Assembly: GCA_934486495.1 (NCBI GenBank)
Contig: CAKSPW010000014.1
Span: 1 to 42,159, forward strand
Length of the DNA stretch: 42,159 nt
DNA from: an uncultured Clostridia bacterium
Lineage (GTDB): Bacteria; Bacillota; Clostridia; UBA1381
Direction: 5' to 3'
Shown here: positions 33,630 through 41,925 of the stretch, one piece after another
Layout: each line of letters starts with the position of its first letter
Position numbering within the stretch: the stretch's first letter is position 1
The notes under the pieces: model-generated
The model's database searches: none
What the model saw: only the letters and a program-made list of their open reading frames with translations
What the model was told of the DNA's origin: nothing
Made by a program: the position numbers and the translations under genes

Positions 33630-34352
33630 ATGGGTACTAAATATAAACGCGTATTACTTAAAATCAGCGGCGAAGCACTTGCCGGAGAAAACGGATTCGG
33701 ACTTGACGAGGATACTCTTTCATCTATTTCAAACAGTGTAAAGGCTGTTTATGATTTGGGTGTTCAGGTTAGTGTTGTTGTCGGCGGCGGTAACATTTGG
33801 AGAGGAAGAAGCGGCAGTAATATGGACAGAACACGTGCCGACCATATGGGCATGCTCGCAACTGCCATTAACGCTCTTGCGCTTTGCTCCGCTTTTGAAA
33901 ATGCAGGTATTCCCACAAGAGTACAAACAAGTATTGAAATGCGTCAGATTGCCGAGCCGTACATCAGAAGCCGTGCGGTACGTCATTTGGAGAAAAACAG
34001 AGTTGTAATTTTCGGCTGCGGAACGGGAAATCCGTTCATGTCAACAGATACGGCGGCAGCTTTGAGAGCCGTTGAAACAGAGGCTGAAATCATTCTTCTT
34101 GCCAAAAATGTTGATGCGGTATATGACAGCGACCCCAACTTAAATCCCAATGCGAAAAAGTTTGACTCTCTTACTTACACCGATATTCTCAGCATGAATT
34201 TGGGCGTAATGGACTCAACGGCTGCGTCTATGTGCCGTGATAACAATATGCCCCTTCTTGTTTTCGGACTCAATGACCCCGAAAATATAGTTAAGGCTGT
34301 TAAGGGTAAAAAAATAGGAACATATGTTTCCAATGACGGAATAAGAAAATAA
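33630..34352 (+). CDS. pyrH: UMP kinase
   Basis: This enzyme phosphorylates UMP to UDP in pyrimidine synthesis. The 240 residues begin KYKRVLLKISGEALAGENGFGLD and contain VVVGGGNIWRGR, DHMGMLATAINALAL and the VFGCGTGNPFMSTDTAAALRAVE phosphate/UMP-binding segment, with AKNVDAVYDSDP. It belongs to the amino-acid-kinase fold and is normally hexameric. GGGAGAGG is upstream. It is followed by frr after about 45 bases, the usual bacterial order. Confidence 0.98.
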   Translation: MGTKYKRVLLKISGEALAGENGFGLDEDTLSSISNSVKAVYDLGVQVSVVVGGGNIWRGRSGSNMDRTRADHMGMLATAINALALCSAFENAGIPTRVQTSIEMRQIAEPYIRSRAVRHLEKNRVVIFGCGTGNPFMSTDTAAALRAVETEAEIILLAKNVDAVYDSDPNLNPNAKKFDSLTYTDILSMNLGVMDSTAASMCRDNNMPLLVFGLNDPENIVKAVKGKKIGTYVSNDGIRK

Positions 34353-34397
34353 GCAGCACAGCTGCTGTAATAAAAAACAGAAAGGAAAGTGAAAACT

Positions 34398-34949
34398 ATG
34401 TCAAATTATCCCGAAGTTGAACAGAAAATGAAGAAAAGAATCGAAGGCTTTGAAGGCGAATTGAAAACTATACGTGCAGGACGTGCAAATGCGTCCGTGC
34501 TTGACAAAATCTCGGTTGAGTATTACGGCTCGATGACTCCGATAGGTCAGGTGGGCGCAATTTCATCTCCCGATCCGAGAACGCTTGTAATTCAGCCGTG
34601 GGACATGACAGTCCTTAAGGAAATAGAAAAAGCTATACAGGCATCAGACCTTGGTATCACTCCGCAAAATGACGGTAAGGTTATAAGACTTTCTTTTCCA
34701 CCGCTTACGGAGGAGAGAAGAAAAGAGCTTGCAAAAATGGTTAAAAAGTACTCCGAGGAGGCTAAGGTGCAGGTGCGTAATGCCCGCCGTGACGGACTCG
34801 AGGCTGTAAAGGCTCAAAAGAAGAATGGTGAAATTACGGAAGACGATGTAAAGGCTGCCGAAAAGGATATTCAAAAGCTTACCGATAAGTATGTTGCGCT
34901 TGTAGATACAATTGAGGCTGACAAGATAAAGGAAATTACAGAAATCTAA
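34398..34949 (+). CDS. frr: Ribosome recycling factor
   Basis: RRF works with EF-G to split the ribosome after termination. The ATG at 34398 gives 183 residues (MSNYPEVEQKMKKRIEGFEGELKTIRAGRAN), close to the usual 185. A GTG three codons earlier was rejected because the AAAGGA would lie only about three bases away. Conserved features are RAGRAN, GSMTPIGQVGAISSPDPRTLVIQPWD and LTEERRKELAKMVKKYSEEAKVQVRNARRD. Confidence 0.97.
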   Translation: MSNYPEVEQKMKKRIEGFEGELKTIRAGRANASVLDKISVEYYGSMTPIGQVGAISSPDPRTLVIQPWDMTVLKEIEKAIQASDLGITPQNDGKVIRLSFPPLTEERRKELAKMVKKYSEEAKVQVRNARRDGLEAVKAQKKNGEITEDDVKAAEKDIQKLTDKYVALVDTIEADKIKEITEI

Positions 34950-34982
34950 TTTACTGAAAAGAACTAAAACGATAAATCTCAA

Positions 34983-35007
34983 AGTGTGTCATGTGTTATG
35001 GCACACT
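34983..35007 (+). terminator. Hairpin between frr and uppS
   Basis: AGTGTGTCAT (34983-34992) pairs with ATGGCACACT (34998-35007), with one G-T pair. It is followed by CTTGATTTATTTT rather than an unbroken T run, so it may be a partial terminator or an mRNA-processing hairpin within the operon. Confidence 0.5.
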
Positions 35008-35036
35008 CTTGATTTATTTTGTGTGGGAGATTAAAT

Positions 35037-35783
35037 ATGTTTCTGTTTAAAAAAAAGCTTACAGGCGAAATAGATTACGAAAGACTGCCGAAGCATATAG
35101 GAGTTATCCTTGACGGCAACGGCAGATGGGCAAAAAAAAGAGGACTTCCGAGGTCGGCGGGACATTCGGCAGGTGCGGATAATCTTAAAAAAATCGTTAC
35201 CGAGTGTAACAAAATGGGAATCGGTTATATAACTGTTTACGCATTTTCGACCGAAAATTGGAAAAGACCGAAGGAAGAAGTGGATTTTCTGATGAATTTG
35301 CTTCTTAATTATCTTAAAAATGCCGAAAAAACTCTTGCCGGCGAAAATGTTGTAATACGTGCCATCGGCTCTCGTGATGAGCTGACGGAGGAAATTCGCG
35401 AGCAGATTATAAAAACCGAGGAATTTACAAAGAATAACAGCGGAATCACAATGAATATTGCGCTCAATTACGGCGGCAGAGAGGAAATAGTTCATGCGGC
35501 AAAAACGCTTTGCGAAAAGGCTGTAAAGGGCGAAATAAATCCGGGTGATATTGACGAAGCGTTGTTTGATGCCTGCCTCTACACCGCAGGTCAGCCTGAT
35601 ATTGATCTGCTGATTAGAACGAGCGGAGAGCAAAGGCTCAGCAATTTTCTTCTTTGGCAAAACAGCTATTCGGAGATGTGGTTTACGCCGAAGCTCTGGC
35701 CTGATTTTTCGGTGCATGATTTACATAAGGCTATTATTGATTTTCAGGGACGCGGCCGCAGATTTGGCGGCATAAAGGGGTGA
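35037..35783 (+). CDS. uppS: Undecaprenyl pyrophosphate synthase
   Basis: This cis-prenyltransferase makes the C55 lipid carrier for cell-wall synthesis. The ATG at 35037 has GGGAGA upstream and gives 248 residues; the earlier TTG frame was rejected. The catalytic Asp lies in HIGVILDGNGRWAKKRG, with the conserved YAFSTENWKRP and the C-terminal RTSGEQRLSNFLLWQNSYSEMWF. The stop is four bases before cdsA, indicating co-transcription. Confidence 0.97.
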   Translation: MFLFKKKLTGEIDYERLPKHIGVILDGNGRWAKKRGLPRSAGHSAGADNLKKIVTECNKMGIGYITVYAFSTENWKRPKEEVDFLMNLLLNYLKNAEKTLAGENVVIRAIGSRDELTEEIREQIIKTEEFTKNNSGITMNIALNYGGREEIVHAAKTLCEKAVKGEINPGDIDEALFDACLYTAGQPDIDLLIRTSGEQRLSNFLLWQNSYSEMWFTPKLWPDFSVHDLHKAIIDFQGRGRRFGGIKG

Positions 35784-35787
35784 TTTT

Positions 35788-36585
35788 ATGCTCAGACGTG
35801 TTGTTACGGCACTTGTGGGACTTGTCGTGTTTTTTGCGGTTATTTTTGCCGGAGAGATTGCGTTTACGGCAGCGGTCAGCATTGTTACCGCCTGTATGCT
35901 CTATGAGGTGTACAAAAGCATAAAAACGGATAAATCTCTTTGGTTTGTCGGATATGCCGGCGGACTGCTTATACTTTCTTCCATAATATTCGGGCAGGTA
36001 AGCCTTGATTTTGCAATGACGGCGGTAATGTTTATTTATCTTGCCGCTATGGTTTTTCTGCATGGACGTGTATCGTCGAAAGAAGTCGGAATCAATGCGC
36101 TTTTAACGCTGTTTATAAGCATTTTTTTCGGAAGCATGATTAAGATTTATGTGCAGTTCGGAATTACGAGCGTTTTAATTGTGTTTATATGTGCATGGAT
36201 GACGGATACGGGTGCGTATTTTGCCGGCCGTGCATTCGGAAAGCATAAGCTTATGCCTCGTGTCAGCCCTAAAAAAACGATTGAGGGAGCAATAGGCGGT
36301 ATAATCTCATCGGCTGTTTCGTGCGTTGTTTACGGACTTATTCTGAGTGCGCTTAAAATTCAGATACCGGTAGGATTTTTGTATCTTGCGCTTATAGGTG
36401 CGTTCACGTCGGTTTTTTCACAGCTCGGCGACCTTGTTGCGTCGGCTGTTAAGCGTGACAGCGGTGTTAAGGATTTCGGCAACATTCTTCCGGGACACGG
36501 CGGATTTATGGACAGGTTTGACAGTGTTGTTTATATCACTCCCGTAATTTTTTATATACTTGTGGGAATAACGAGATTTATGTAA
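35788..36585 (+). CDS. cdsA: Phosphatidate cytidylyltransferase
   Basis: This membrane enzyme makes CDP-diacylglycerol from phosphatidic acid. The 265-residue protein has about seven or eight membrane helices and the family signature SPKKTIEGAIGG plus GDLVASAVKRDSGVKDFGNILPGHGGFMDRFDSV near the C terminus. In many Firmicutes dxr and rseP come next; here they are missing and an ArsR-type gene follows instead. Confidence 0.96.
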   Translation: MLRRVVTALVGLVVFFAVIFAGEIAFTAAVSIVTACMLYEVYKSIKTDKSLWFVGYAGGLLILSSIIFGQVSLDFAMTAVMFIYLAAMVFLHGRVSSKEVGINALLTLFISIFFGSMIKIYVQFGITSVLIVFICAWMTDTGAYFAGRAFGKHKLMPRVSPKKTIEGAIGGIISSAVSCVVYGLILSALKIQIPVGFLYLALIGAFTSVFSQLGDLVASAVKRDSGVKDFGNILPGHGGFMDRFDSVVYITPVIFYILVGITRFM

Positions 36586-36600
36586 GGAAGGGCGAAAAAA

Positions 36601-36894
36601 ATGATTTCGGATAAAACAGTAGAAAGACTGGCGTCATTTTTTAAGGTGCTCGGTGATGAAACGAGAGTAAGGATAATTTGCGCCGTTTCGGAACAGGAAA
36701 AATGCGTTTCGGAAATTTCCGATGAGCTTAATGTGTCGCAGTCTGCCGTTTCACATCAGCTCAAGCTTTTAAAAATGGAGGGACACGTTAAATCAAGACG
36801 TGACGGAAAAAATATATATTATTCCATTGACGATGAGCATGTGCTTGATATAATAGAAAAGGCAATTTCACATATACGGCATAAATTCAAGTAA
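36601..36894 (+). CDS. ArsR/SmtB repressor with CzrA-type zinc site
   Basis: This 97-residue winged-helix regulator begins ISDKTVERLASFFKVLGDETRVRIICAVSEQEKCVSEISDELNVSQSAVSHQLKLLK and carries the helix-turn-helix at about 36-58. The alpha-5 metal site of CzrA and SmtB (D84, H86, H97, H100 in CzrA) is matched in spacing by D78, H80, H91 and H94 (DDEHVLDIIEKAISHIRH). That makes it a probable Zn2+ or Co2+ sensor. It does not have the CxC thiolate pair of arsenic or cadmium sensors. It lies 15 bases after cdsA with a GGAAGGG site and no transporter gene nearby; its target is not evident. Confidence 0.9.
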   Translation: MISDKTVERLASFFKVLGDETRVRIICAVSEQEKCVSEISDELNVSQSAVSHQLKLLKMEGHVKSRRDGKNIYYSIDDEHVLDIIEKAISHIRHKFK

Positions 36895-36949
36895 AATGCA
36901 TTGGGTAATATGCATATTCCACAAAAAAATAAGATTTTCTTAAAACATA

Positions 36950-37062
36950 TTGACGTATCGGGAGTTTTTTGATATAATTATAGCATGACCGCATAGAAAA
37001 GGTTTTAAAAGCATGCGCTGCCTTAATAGCGAGTCTCCATTAAATAATCAGGAGGTGTTTTT
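36950..37062 (+). promoter_or_regulatory. rplU promoter and leader
   Basis: TTGACG (36950-36955) and TATAAT (36973-36978) are 17 bases apart. The leader of about 78 bases has GC-rich segments (GCATGCGCTGCC, TAGCGAG) that may fold into an L21-type ribosomal-protein leader before the AGGAGGTG. Only the promoter is clear. Confidence 0.72.
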
Positions 37063-37374
37063 ATGTACGCAGTAATTGAAACAGGCGGAAAGCAGTATAA
37101 GGTTTCGGAAGGCGATGTTATATTCGTTGAGAAGCTCGGAGCTGAAGAAGGCGCAGATGTTACAATCGATAAGGTTCTTATCGTAGGAAACGATGATAAG
37201 ATTACGGTTGGTACACCGTCAGTAGAGGGTGCTTCTGTTGAGGCTAAGGTTTTGAAAAACGGAAAGGCTAAGAAGATTTACGTTTTCAAAATGAAGAGAA
37301 AAAAGAATTACAGACGTAAGATTGGTCACAGACAACCTTATACAAAGCTTGAAATAACCAAGATTAACGGTTAA
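37063..37374 (+). CDS. rplU: 50S ribosomal protein L21
   Basis: The 103-residue large-subunit protein begins MYAVIETGGKQYKVSEGDVIFVEKL and ends with the conserved RRKIGHRQPYTKLEITKI. AGGAGGTG precedes the ATG. Only 40 bases separate it from rpmA. In many Firmicutes a prp protease gene occupies this place, but not here. Confidence 0.98.
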   Translation: MYAVIETGGKQYKVSEGDVIFVEKLGAEEGADVTIDKVLIVGNDDKITVGTPSVEGASVEAKVLKNGKAKKIYVFKMKRKKNYRRKIGHRQPYTKLEITKING

Positions 37375-37414
37375 TTGCAAAGTAAAAACATAGAGAAAGC
37401 AGAGGTGTTAATTC

Positions 37415-37669
37415 ATGGCTCATAAGAAAGGTATGGGTAGTACAAAAAACGGTCGTGACAGCGAAAGTAAACGTTTAGGCGCAAAAAAAGCTGACGGTCA
37501 AAGTGTATTAGCCGGAAATATTCTCGTAAGACAAAGAGGAACAAAAATCCATCCGGGCGTTAATGTAGGCAAGGGTAGCGATGATACATTGTTTGCACTT
37601 ATCGACGGTAAGGTTAAGTTTGAGAGAAAGGGCAGGGATAAGACACAGTGCAGTGTTTATTCCGCTTAA
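37415..37669 (+). CDS. rpmA: 50S ribosomal protein L27, no N-terminal extension
   Basis: The 84-residue protein starts MAHKKGMGSTKNGRDSESKRLGAKKADGQ. It lacks the Firmicutes-type extension ending in the F-F cleavage site that Prp removes. An in-frame TAA lies two codons before the ATG, so no longer start is possible. The Gram-negative-like start agrees with the absence of the prp gene. AGAGGTG is the ribosome binding site. Confidence 0.97.
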   Translation: MAHKKGMGSTKNGRDSESKRLGAKKADGQSVLAGNILVRQRGTKIHPGVNVGKGSDDTLFALIDGKVKFERKGRDKTQCSVYSA

Positions 37670-37675
37670 GTATTA

Positions 37676-37702
37676 AGGCTGTCATAAAATGACAGCCTTT
37701 TT
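37676..37702 (+). terminator. Terminator after rpmA
   Basis: AGGCTGTCAT (37676-37685) pairs perfectly with ATGACAGCCT (37689-37698) and TTTT follows. Confidence 0.92.
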
Positions 37703-37738
37703 CGTTAATTTTCGGGCATTGATAACCGAATGTTCAGT

Positions 37739-37960
37739 ACGGTAATCAATTGCTGATATTTGCGGTTTTTAAAGTGTTGCGGAGTTGTCGGCAGCATTTT
37801 AAAAGCGGTAATTTAGTGGCTTTTGCGGGCGGAATTAATGATTACTGCGACAGGGCAGTTAAAACGGTGATTTCGGCAGGCTTTTGCAGGCGGAATTAAT
37901 AGTCTTGATTGCCATTAAAAGCGGTAATTTAGTAAGCTTTTGCAGAAGAATTAAAGAAGA
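37739..37960 (+). repeat. Degenerate ~60-bp tandem repeats before obgE
   Basis: Three clear copies begin at about 37801, 37861 and 37917 with AAAAGCGGTAATTTAG or close variants and continue to a CTTTTGC(A/G)G(G)CGGAATTAA-type end. A fourth, weaker copy starts near 37739 (ACGGTAATCA ... TTTGCGG). The period is 56-60 bases. No reading frame with a start codon and ribosome binding site runs through them. Confidence 0.7.
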
Positions 37961-37995
37961 TTAAAAAATGGCTTATACGGCGGAAAGGGAAAATA

Positions 37996-39276
37996 ATGTT
38001 TACAGATAAAGCACGCATTTTTATAAAAGCAGGTAACGGCGGAAACGGCTCAATTTCTTTTCACCGTGAAAAATATGTTGCGGCAGGCGGTCCGGACGGC
38101 GGTGACGGAGGTAAGGGCGGCAACGTTGTTTTTAAGGTTGATACGGGTCTTACCACGCTTATGGATTTTAAGTATAAAAGAAAATATGTTGCCGAAAACG
38201 GCGGTGACGGCTCGGGTAAACGTCAGCGAGGAAAAAACGGTGCAGATATAGAAATATTCGTGCCGCAGGGAACGCTTATACGTGACAGTGAGTCAAACAG
38301 ACTTCTTGCCGATATGTCAAGAGAGGATTCGGCAGTTGTGCTTGCACGCGGCGGAAACGGCGGCTGGGGAAATTGTCATTTTGCAACGCCTACCCGTCAA
38401 ACTCCGAACTTTGCCAAAAACGGCAGAAGCGGTGAGGAGAGAATGGTTAATTTGGAGCTTCGTCTTTTGGCGGATGTCGGACTGATTGGCTTTCCGAATG
38501 TGGGAAAATCGACCATACTTTCAAAAACGACAAAGGCTGACCCGAAAATCGCCAACTATCATTTTACAACGCTTATCCCGAATTTGGGGGTATGTTCGGT
38601 AGGCGAGCATATGAACTTTGTTATAGCCGATATTCCGGGACTTATAGAGGGCGCAAGCGCAGGCGCCGGACTCGGACATGAGTTTTTGCGTCATATTCAG
38701 CGTACAAGGCTTCTTGTGCACGTTGTCGATGTTTCATGCATAGAGGGAAGAAATCCGATTGAGGATTTTGAAACGATTAACAAAGAGCTTTCCGAGTACG
38801 ATATGGAGCTTGAAGAAAGACCGCAGATTATTGCCGCAAACAAAACGGATATTTTGCAGGATTCGGACGCATATAACGCATTTATCGAGTATGCAAAAAA
38901 TAAAGACTATGAGGTATATCCCATATCGGCGGCAACGGGCGAGGGTGTCGATGAGCTTATGAAGAAGGTGTATACACGTCTTTCGGACCTTCCTCCGATA
39001 TATGAGTACGAGGCAGAGCCTGACCCGTTTGAGGAGCTTATGGCTGATGTTGACGATACAGGCTTTAAAATCGAGCGTGATGGCGACTTATTTGTTATAT
39101 CGGGCACATGGATTGAGGCTGTTGGCGGCAGTGTAAACTTTTCCGACCGTGAATCGCTTCAGTATTTTCAGCGCGCGCTTGTTAAAAAGGGCGTTATTGA
39201 TGCGCTGATTGAAAAGGGAATACAAGAGGGGCAAACGGTTAAAATAGGCGACCTTGAATTTGATTTTGTATGGTAA
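37996..39276 (+). CDS. obgE: GTPase ObgE/CgtA
   Basis: Obg is an essential GTPase for 50S assembly and, in Bacillus, for stress and sporulation signalling. The 426-residue protein has the Gly-rich Obg fold (about 1-158, DKARIFIKAGNGGNGSISFHREKYVAAGGPDGGDGGKGG). The GTPase domain includes GFPNVGKSTILSKTTKADPKIANYHFTTLIPNLG and DIPGLIEGASAGAGLGHEFLRH plus NKTD. The C-terminal OCT domain (about 345-426) is present, as is usual in Firmicutes. GGAAAGGGA precedes the ATG. Confidence 0.97.
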   Translation: MFTDKARIFIKAGNGGNGSISFHREKYVAAGGPDGGDGGKGGNVVFKVDTGLTTLMDFKYKRKYVAENGGDGSGKRQRGKNGADIEIFVPQGTLIRDSESNRLLADMSREDSAVVLARGGNGGWGNCHFATPTRQTPNFAKNGRSGEERMVNLELRLLADVGLIGFPNVGKSTILSKTTKADPKIANYHFTTLIPNLGVCSVGEHMNFVIADIPGLIEGASAGAGLGHEFLRHIQRTRLLVHVVDVSCIEGRNPIEDFETINKELSEYDMELEERPQIIAANKTDILQDSDAYNAFIEYAKNKDYEVYPISAATGEGVDELMKKVYTRLSDLPPIYEYEAEPDPFEELMADVDDTGFKIERDGDLFVISGTWIEAVGGSVNFSDRESLQYFQRALVKKGVIDALIEKGIQEGQTVKIGDLEFDFVW

Positions 39277-39291
39277 CTGAAAAAAAACAAT

Positions 39292-39338
39292 CAAATTTGT
39301 AAAAAACTCTTGAAATTCTTGTAACTTTCTGTTAAAAT
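39292..39338 (+). promoter_or_regulatory. walR promoter, possible response-regulator sites
   Basis: TTGAAA (39310-39315) and TAAAAT (39333-39338) are 17 bases apart. On the complementary strand TTAACA and TTACAA occur 11 bases apart across the spacer, similar to PhoP/WalR-type direct repeats. The upstream half closely matches the symporter promoter at 29895. Confidence 0.65.
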
Positions 39339-39385
39339 ATAAAGTAGAGATATTACAGATACTTTTACCGAAAGGAATGAATTAA

Positions 39386-40090
39386 ATGGCGAGAAAAATT
39401 CTTATCATTGAGGATGAACAGCATATAGTTGATATTTTAAAGTTTAATTTGCAAAAGGAGGGCTACGAAACAATCGAGGCTCTCGACGGTGCAACGGGTC
39501 TTGAGCTTGCGATAAACGAAAAGCCGAATCTTATTTTGCTTGACGTCATGCTGCCGCAAATGGACGGATTTGAGGTGTGCAGAAAAATTCGCGAGGAGCA
39601 TATGCAGGTTCCCATTATCATGCTTACGGCACGTGAGGAGGAGCTTGATAAGGTTCTCGGTCTTGAGCTTGGCGCCGATGATTATATGACAAAGCCGTTT
39701 TCAATGCGTGAGCTGACGGCGAGAGTTAAGGCAAATTTGAGACGTGTAAACAATCGTGAGGTTTCGCAGGTTAATACCGAAAAATCCGACCACGTTATAT
39801 ATACGGGTGATTTGGCTATTAATACCGAACGCTATGAGGTTTCAAAAAACGGCAGAGTGCTTGATATTACGCTGAGAGAATTTGAGCTTTTGAAGTTTCT
39901 TGCAACACAGCCGGAAAAGATTTTTTCAAGAGAAAAGCTTCTTGAAAACGTGTGGGGATATGAATATTACGGCGATGTGAGAACGGTTGACGTAACGGTA
40001 AGACGACTCAGAGAAAAAATTGAGAACGACCCGAGTATGCCTAAATATATCATAACAAAACGTGGCTTGGGATATTATTTCAGTAAGTAA
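39386..40090 (+). CDS. walR: WalR/PhoP-type response regulator
   Basis: This 234-residue OmpR-family regulator has a receiver domain (about 1-120) with the phospho-acceptor Asp in LILLDVMLPQMDG (about D53) and the Lys of DDYMTKPFS. The C-terminal winged helix (about 135-234) contains LREFELLKFLATQPEKIFSREKLLENVWGYEYYGDVRTVDVTVRRLREKIENDPS and KRGLGYY. The VWGYEYYGDVRTVDVTVRRLREKIE segment and the downstream genes fit WalR, the cell-wall-homeostasis regulator; a PhoP role for phosphate is the alternative. It is followed by its kinase after 11 bases. Confidence 0.87.
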   Translation: MARKILIIEDEQHIVDILKFNLQKEGYETIEALDGATGLELAINEKPNLILLDVMLPQMDGFEVCRKIREEHMQVPIIMLTAREEELDKVLGLELGADDYMTKPFSMRELTARVKANLRRVNNREVSQVNTEKSDHVIYTGDLAINTERYEVSKNGRVLDITLREFELLKFLATQPEKIFSREKLLENVWGYEYYGDVRTVDVTVRRLREKIENDPSMPKYIITKRGLGYYFSK

Positions 40091-40101
40091 GAGGGATTTT
40101 T

Positions 40102-41922
40102 TTGAATAATTTCAGAAGTATAAAATGGAAGCTTGCCGTTTTGTGTACACTTTGTATTACGGCTGTTCTTACGATTATTTGCGCAATTGAGCTCGGTACG
40201 GTGATTTACGGAGAAAAGCAAAGCTTTGAAACGTCGGTTAAGACTGTTTTCAATGATGAATTTGTACGTGAGCTTTGCGATATTGCCGAAACGGTTGATT
40301 ATACCGTAAATAATGACGGCACGGATATGACGGTTAATATGGTTGAAAAGGACAATGCGAAAAAGCTGTATGACAGAATTTGGACGTATTCGGGTGAGCT
40401 TGGTATAAATTCTTCAAGATATATGTGTGTGCTTGATTCGTCGGGCGCACCGCTTTATTCAACGAGTGAAAGTGTGATTAATGACGGTGTTTCAAAAACT
40501 CCGTCGGTTATTGCCGCACTCAACGGAAATGCGGGTATGTCAACGTCGCTTATACAAAAGCAGATGGATTATGCACTTGCACTCGGAGCGTCAAAATATA
40601 TTGTTTATATAAACGATAACGGCGATATTTTATACGATAACGTGCGCCGAACGCTGATTCTTTATGTATTTTGTCTTTTGGGCGGTATTGTGCTGTCGAT
40701 GTTTTGCGGTCTGTATGTTGCAAATTCGGTTACAATTCCGCTTAAGCAGTTAAATCGCTGGGCAAAGCGGCTCTCTGACGGCGAACTCGACGCAAAAACC
40801 GATATAGCCGGTCACGACGAGTTTTCCGAGCTTTCCGACGCTCTTGTAAATATGGCGGATAAGCTTGATTTTGCCGTGACGGAGGCGAGGAGCGATCAGA
40901 CGAAGCTTGAAACTATTTTGCAAAGCATGAACGATGGCTTGCTTGCGTTTAATACAAAGGGCGAGCTTATTCATTATAATAACGAGGCAAAAAGACTTCT
41001 TTCGAGAAATTATCTTGACGATATAGAGTTTGATAAGTTTTTCAAGGAGATAAATGCAGATATAACAATCGGCGACCTGCTTTATATGAAGCCCGACGGC
41101 GATGTTGAGCGAAAGGTTACGCTCGATAAGGAAAAGTGCATACTGATGAGCTTTAAGACGTTTGAGCTTGACGGAAAAATCGGCGGTATAGTTGTCGTAA
41201 TTCATGATACGACAAAGCAGGAGCTTCTCGAAAACTCGCGGCGTGCATTTGTTGCCGATGTGTCGCATGAGCTTAGAACGCCGATAACGACGATAAAATC
41301 GTATTCGGAAACGCTTCTTGACAGTCCTGCCGCAGAGGGGGAATTTGCGGCAAGATTTATAGGCGTAATTGCGTCCGAGGCGGACAGAATGGCAAGGCTT
41401 ATAAGCGATTTGCTTACGCTGTCGGCACTTGATGACAAGCATTCCTCGTATAAGATACCGGAGGCTGTCGATGTGAGAAAAATCGTAACCGCCGTTACCG
41501 ATCGTATGCAGATTACAGCTGCCAAGAAGGGTCAAACTCTGACGTACAGCCCGATAAATGATGTACCTGTTATTATGGGCGACCCCGATGCGCTTGAGAG
41601 AGTGATTATAAATATTGTTACAAATGCCGTTAAATATACGCAGGACGGCGGTGTGATAGAAGTTTACACAAGCAAGGTGTATAACGATATTTGCATTAAG
41701 GTTACGGATAACGGTATAGGTATACCCGAGGAGAATTTGCCGAACATATTCGACAGATTTTACAGAGTTGACAAGGCGAGGTCACGAGGTACGGGCGGAA
41801 CCGGACTCGGACTTGCCATAGCAAAGCAGACGGTTGAAAATATTTTCGGCGGGAAAATTAAAATTACAAGTGAGGTAGGAAAGGGTACAGAGGTTAGTAT
41901 TACTATCCCCGTGCCTGCATAA
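40102..41922 (+). CDS. walK: WalK-type sensor histidine kinase
   Basis: This 606-residue membrane kinase starts at a TTG with GAGGGA upstream. Two membrane helices (about 11-36 and 185-208) flank an extracytoplasmic sensor of about 145 residues. A HAMP domain (about 209-260), a PAS-like domain (about 265-375), the HisKA domain with the phospho-acceptor H389 in VADVSHELRTPITTIKSYSE, and the HATPase domain (NIVTNAVKYT, DNGIGIP and GTGGTGLGLAIAKQ) follow. The HAMP-PAS-HisKA-HATPase order is that of WalK. Confidence 0.87.
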   Translation: MNNFRSIKWKLAVLCTLCITAVLTIICAIELGTVIYGEKQSFETSVKTVFNDEFVRELCDIAETVDYTVNNDGTDMTVNMVEKDNAKKLYDRIWTYSGELGINSSRYMCVLDSSGAPLYSTSESVINDGVSKTPSVIAALNGNAGMSTSLIQKQMDYALALGASKYIVYINDNGDILYDNVRRTLILYVFCLLGGIVLSMFCGLYVANSVTIPLKQLNRWAKRLSDGELDAKTDIAGHDEFSELSDALVNMADKLDFAVTEARSDQTKLETILQSMNDGLLAFNTKGELIHYNNEAKRLLSRNYLDDIEFDKFFKEINADITIGDLLYMKPDGDVERKVTLDKEKCILMSFKTFELDGKIGGIVVVIHDTTKQELLENSRRAFVADVSHELRTPITTIKSYSETLLDSPAAEGEFAARFIGVIASEADRMARLISDLLTLSALDDKHSSYKIPEAVDVRKIVTAVTDRMQITAAKKGQTLTYSPINDVPVIMGDPDALERVIINIVTNAVKYTQDGGVIEVYTSKVYNDICIKVTDNGIGIPEENLPNIFDRFYRVDKARSRGTGGTGLGLAIAKQTVENIFGGKIKITSEVGKGTEVSITIPVPA

Positions 41923-41925
41923 ATT

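Noticed and set aside
37726..37909. Open frame through the repeats before obgE
   Set aside because: No start codon with an RBS, and the repeats have periods (56-60) that do not keep frame between copies.
37739..37960. CRISPR array in the repeat region before obgE
   Set aside because: Repeat units are degenerate, similarity extends over most of the period, and no cas genes are present.
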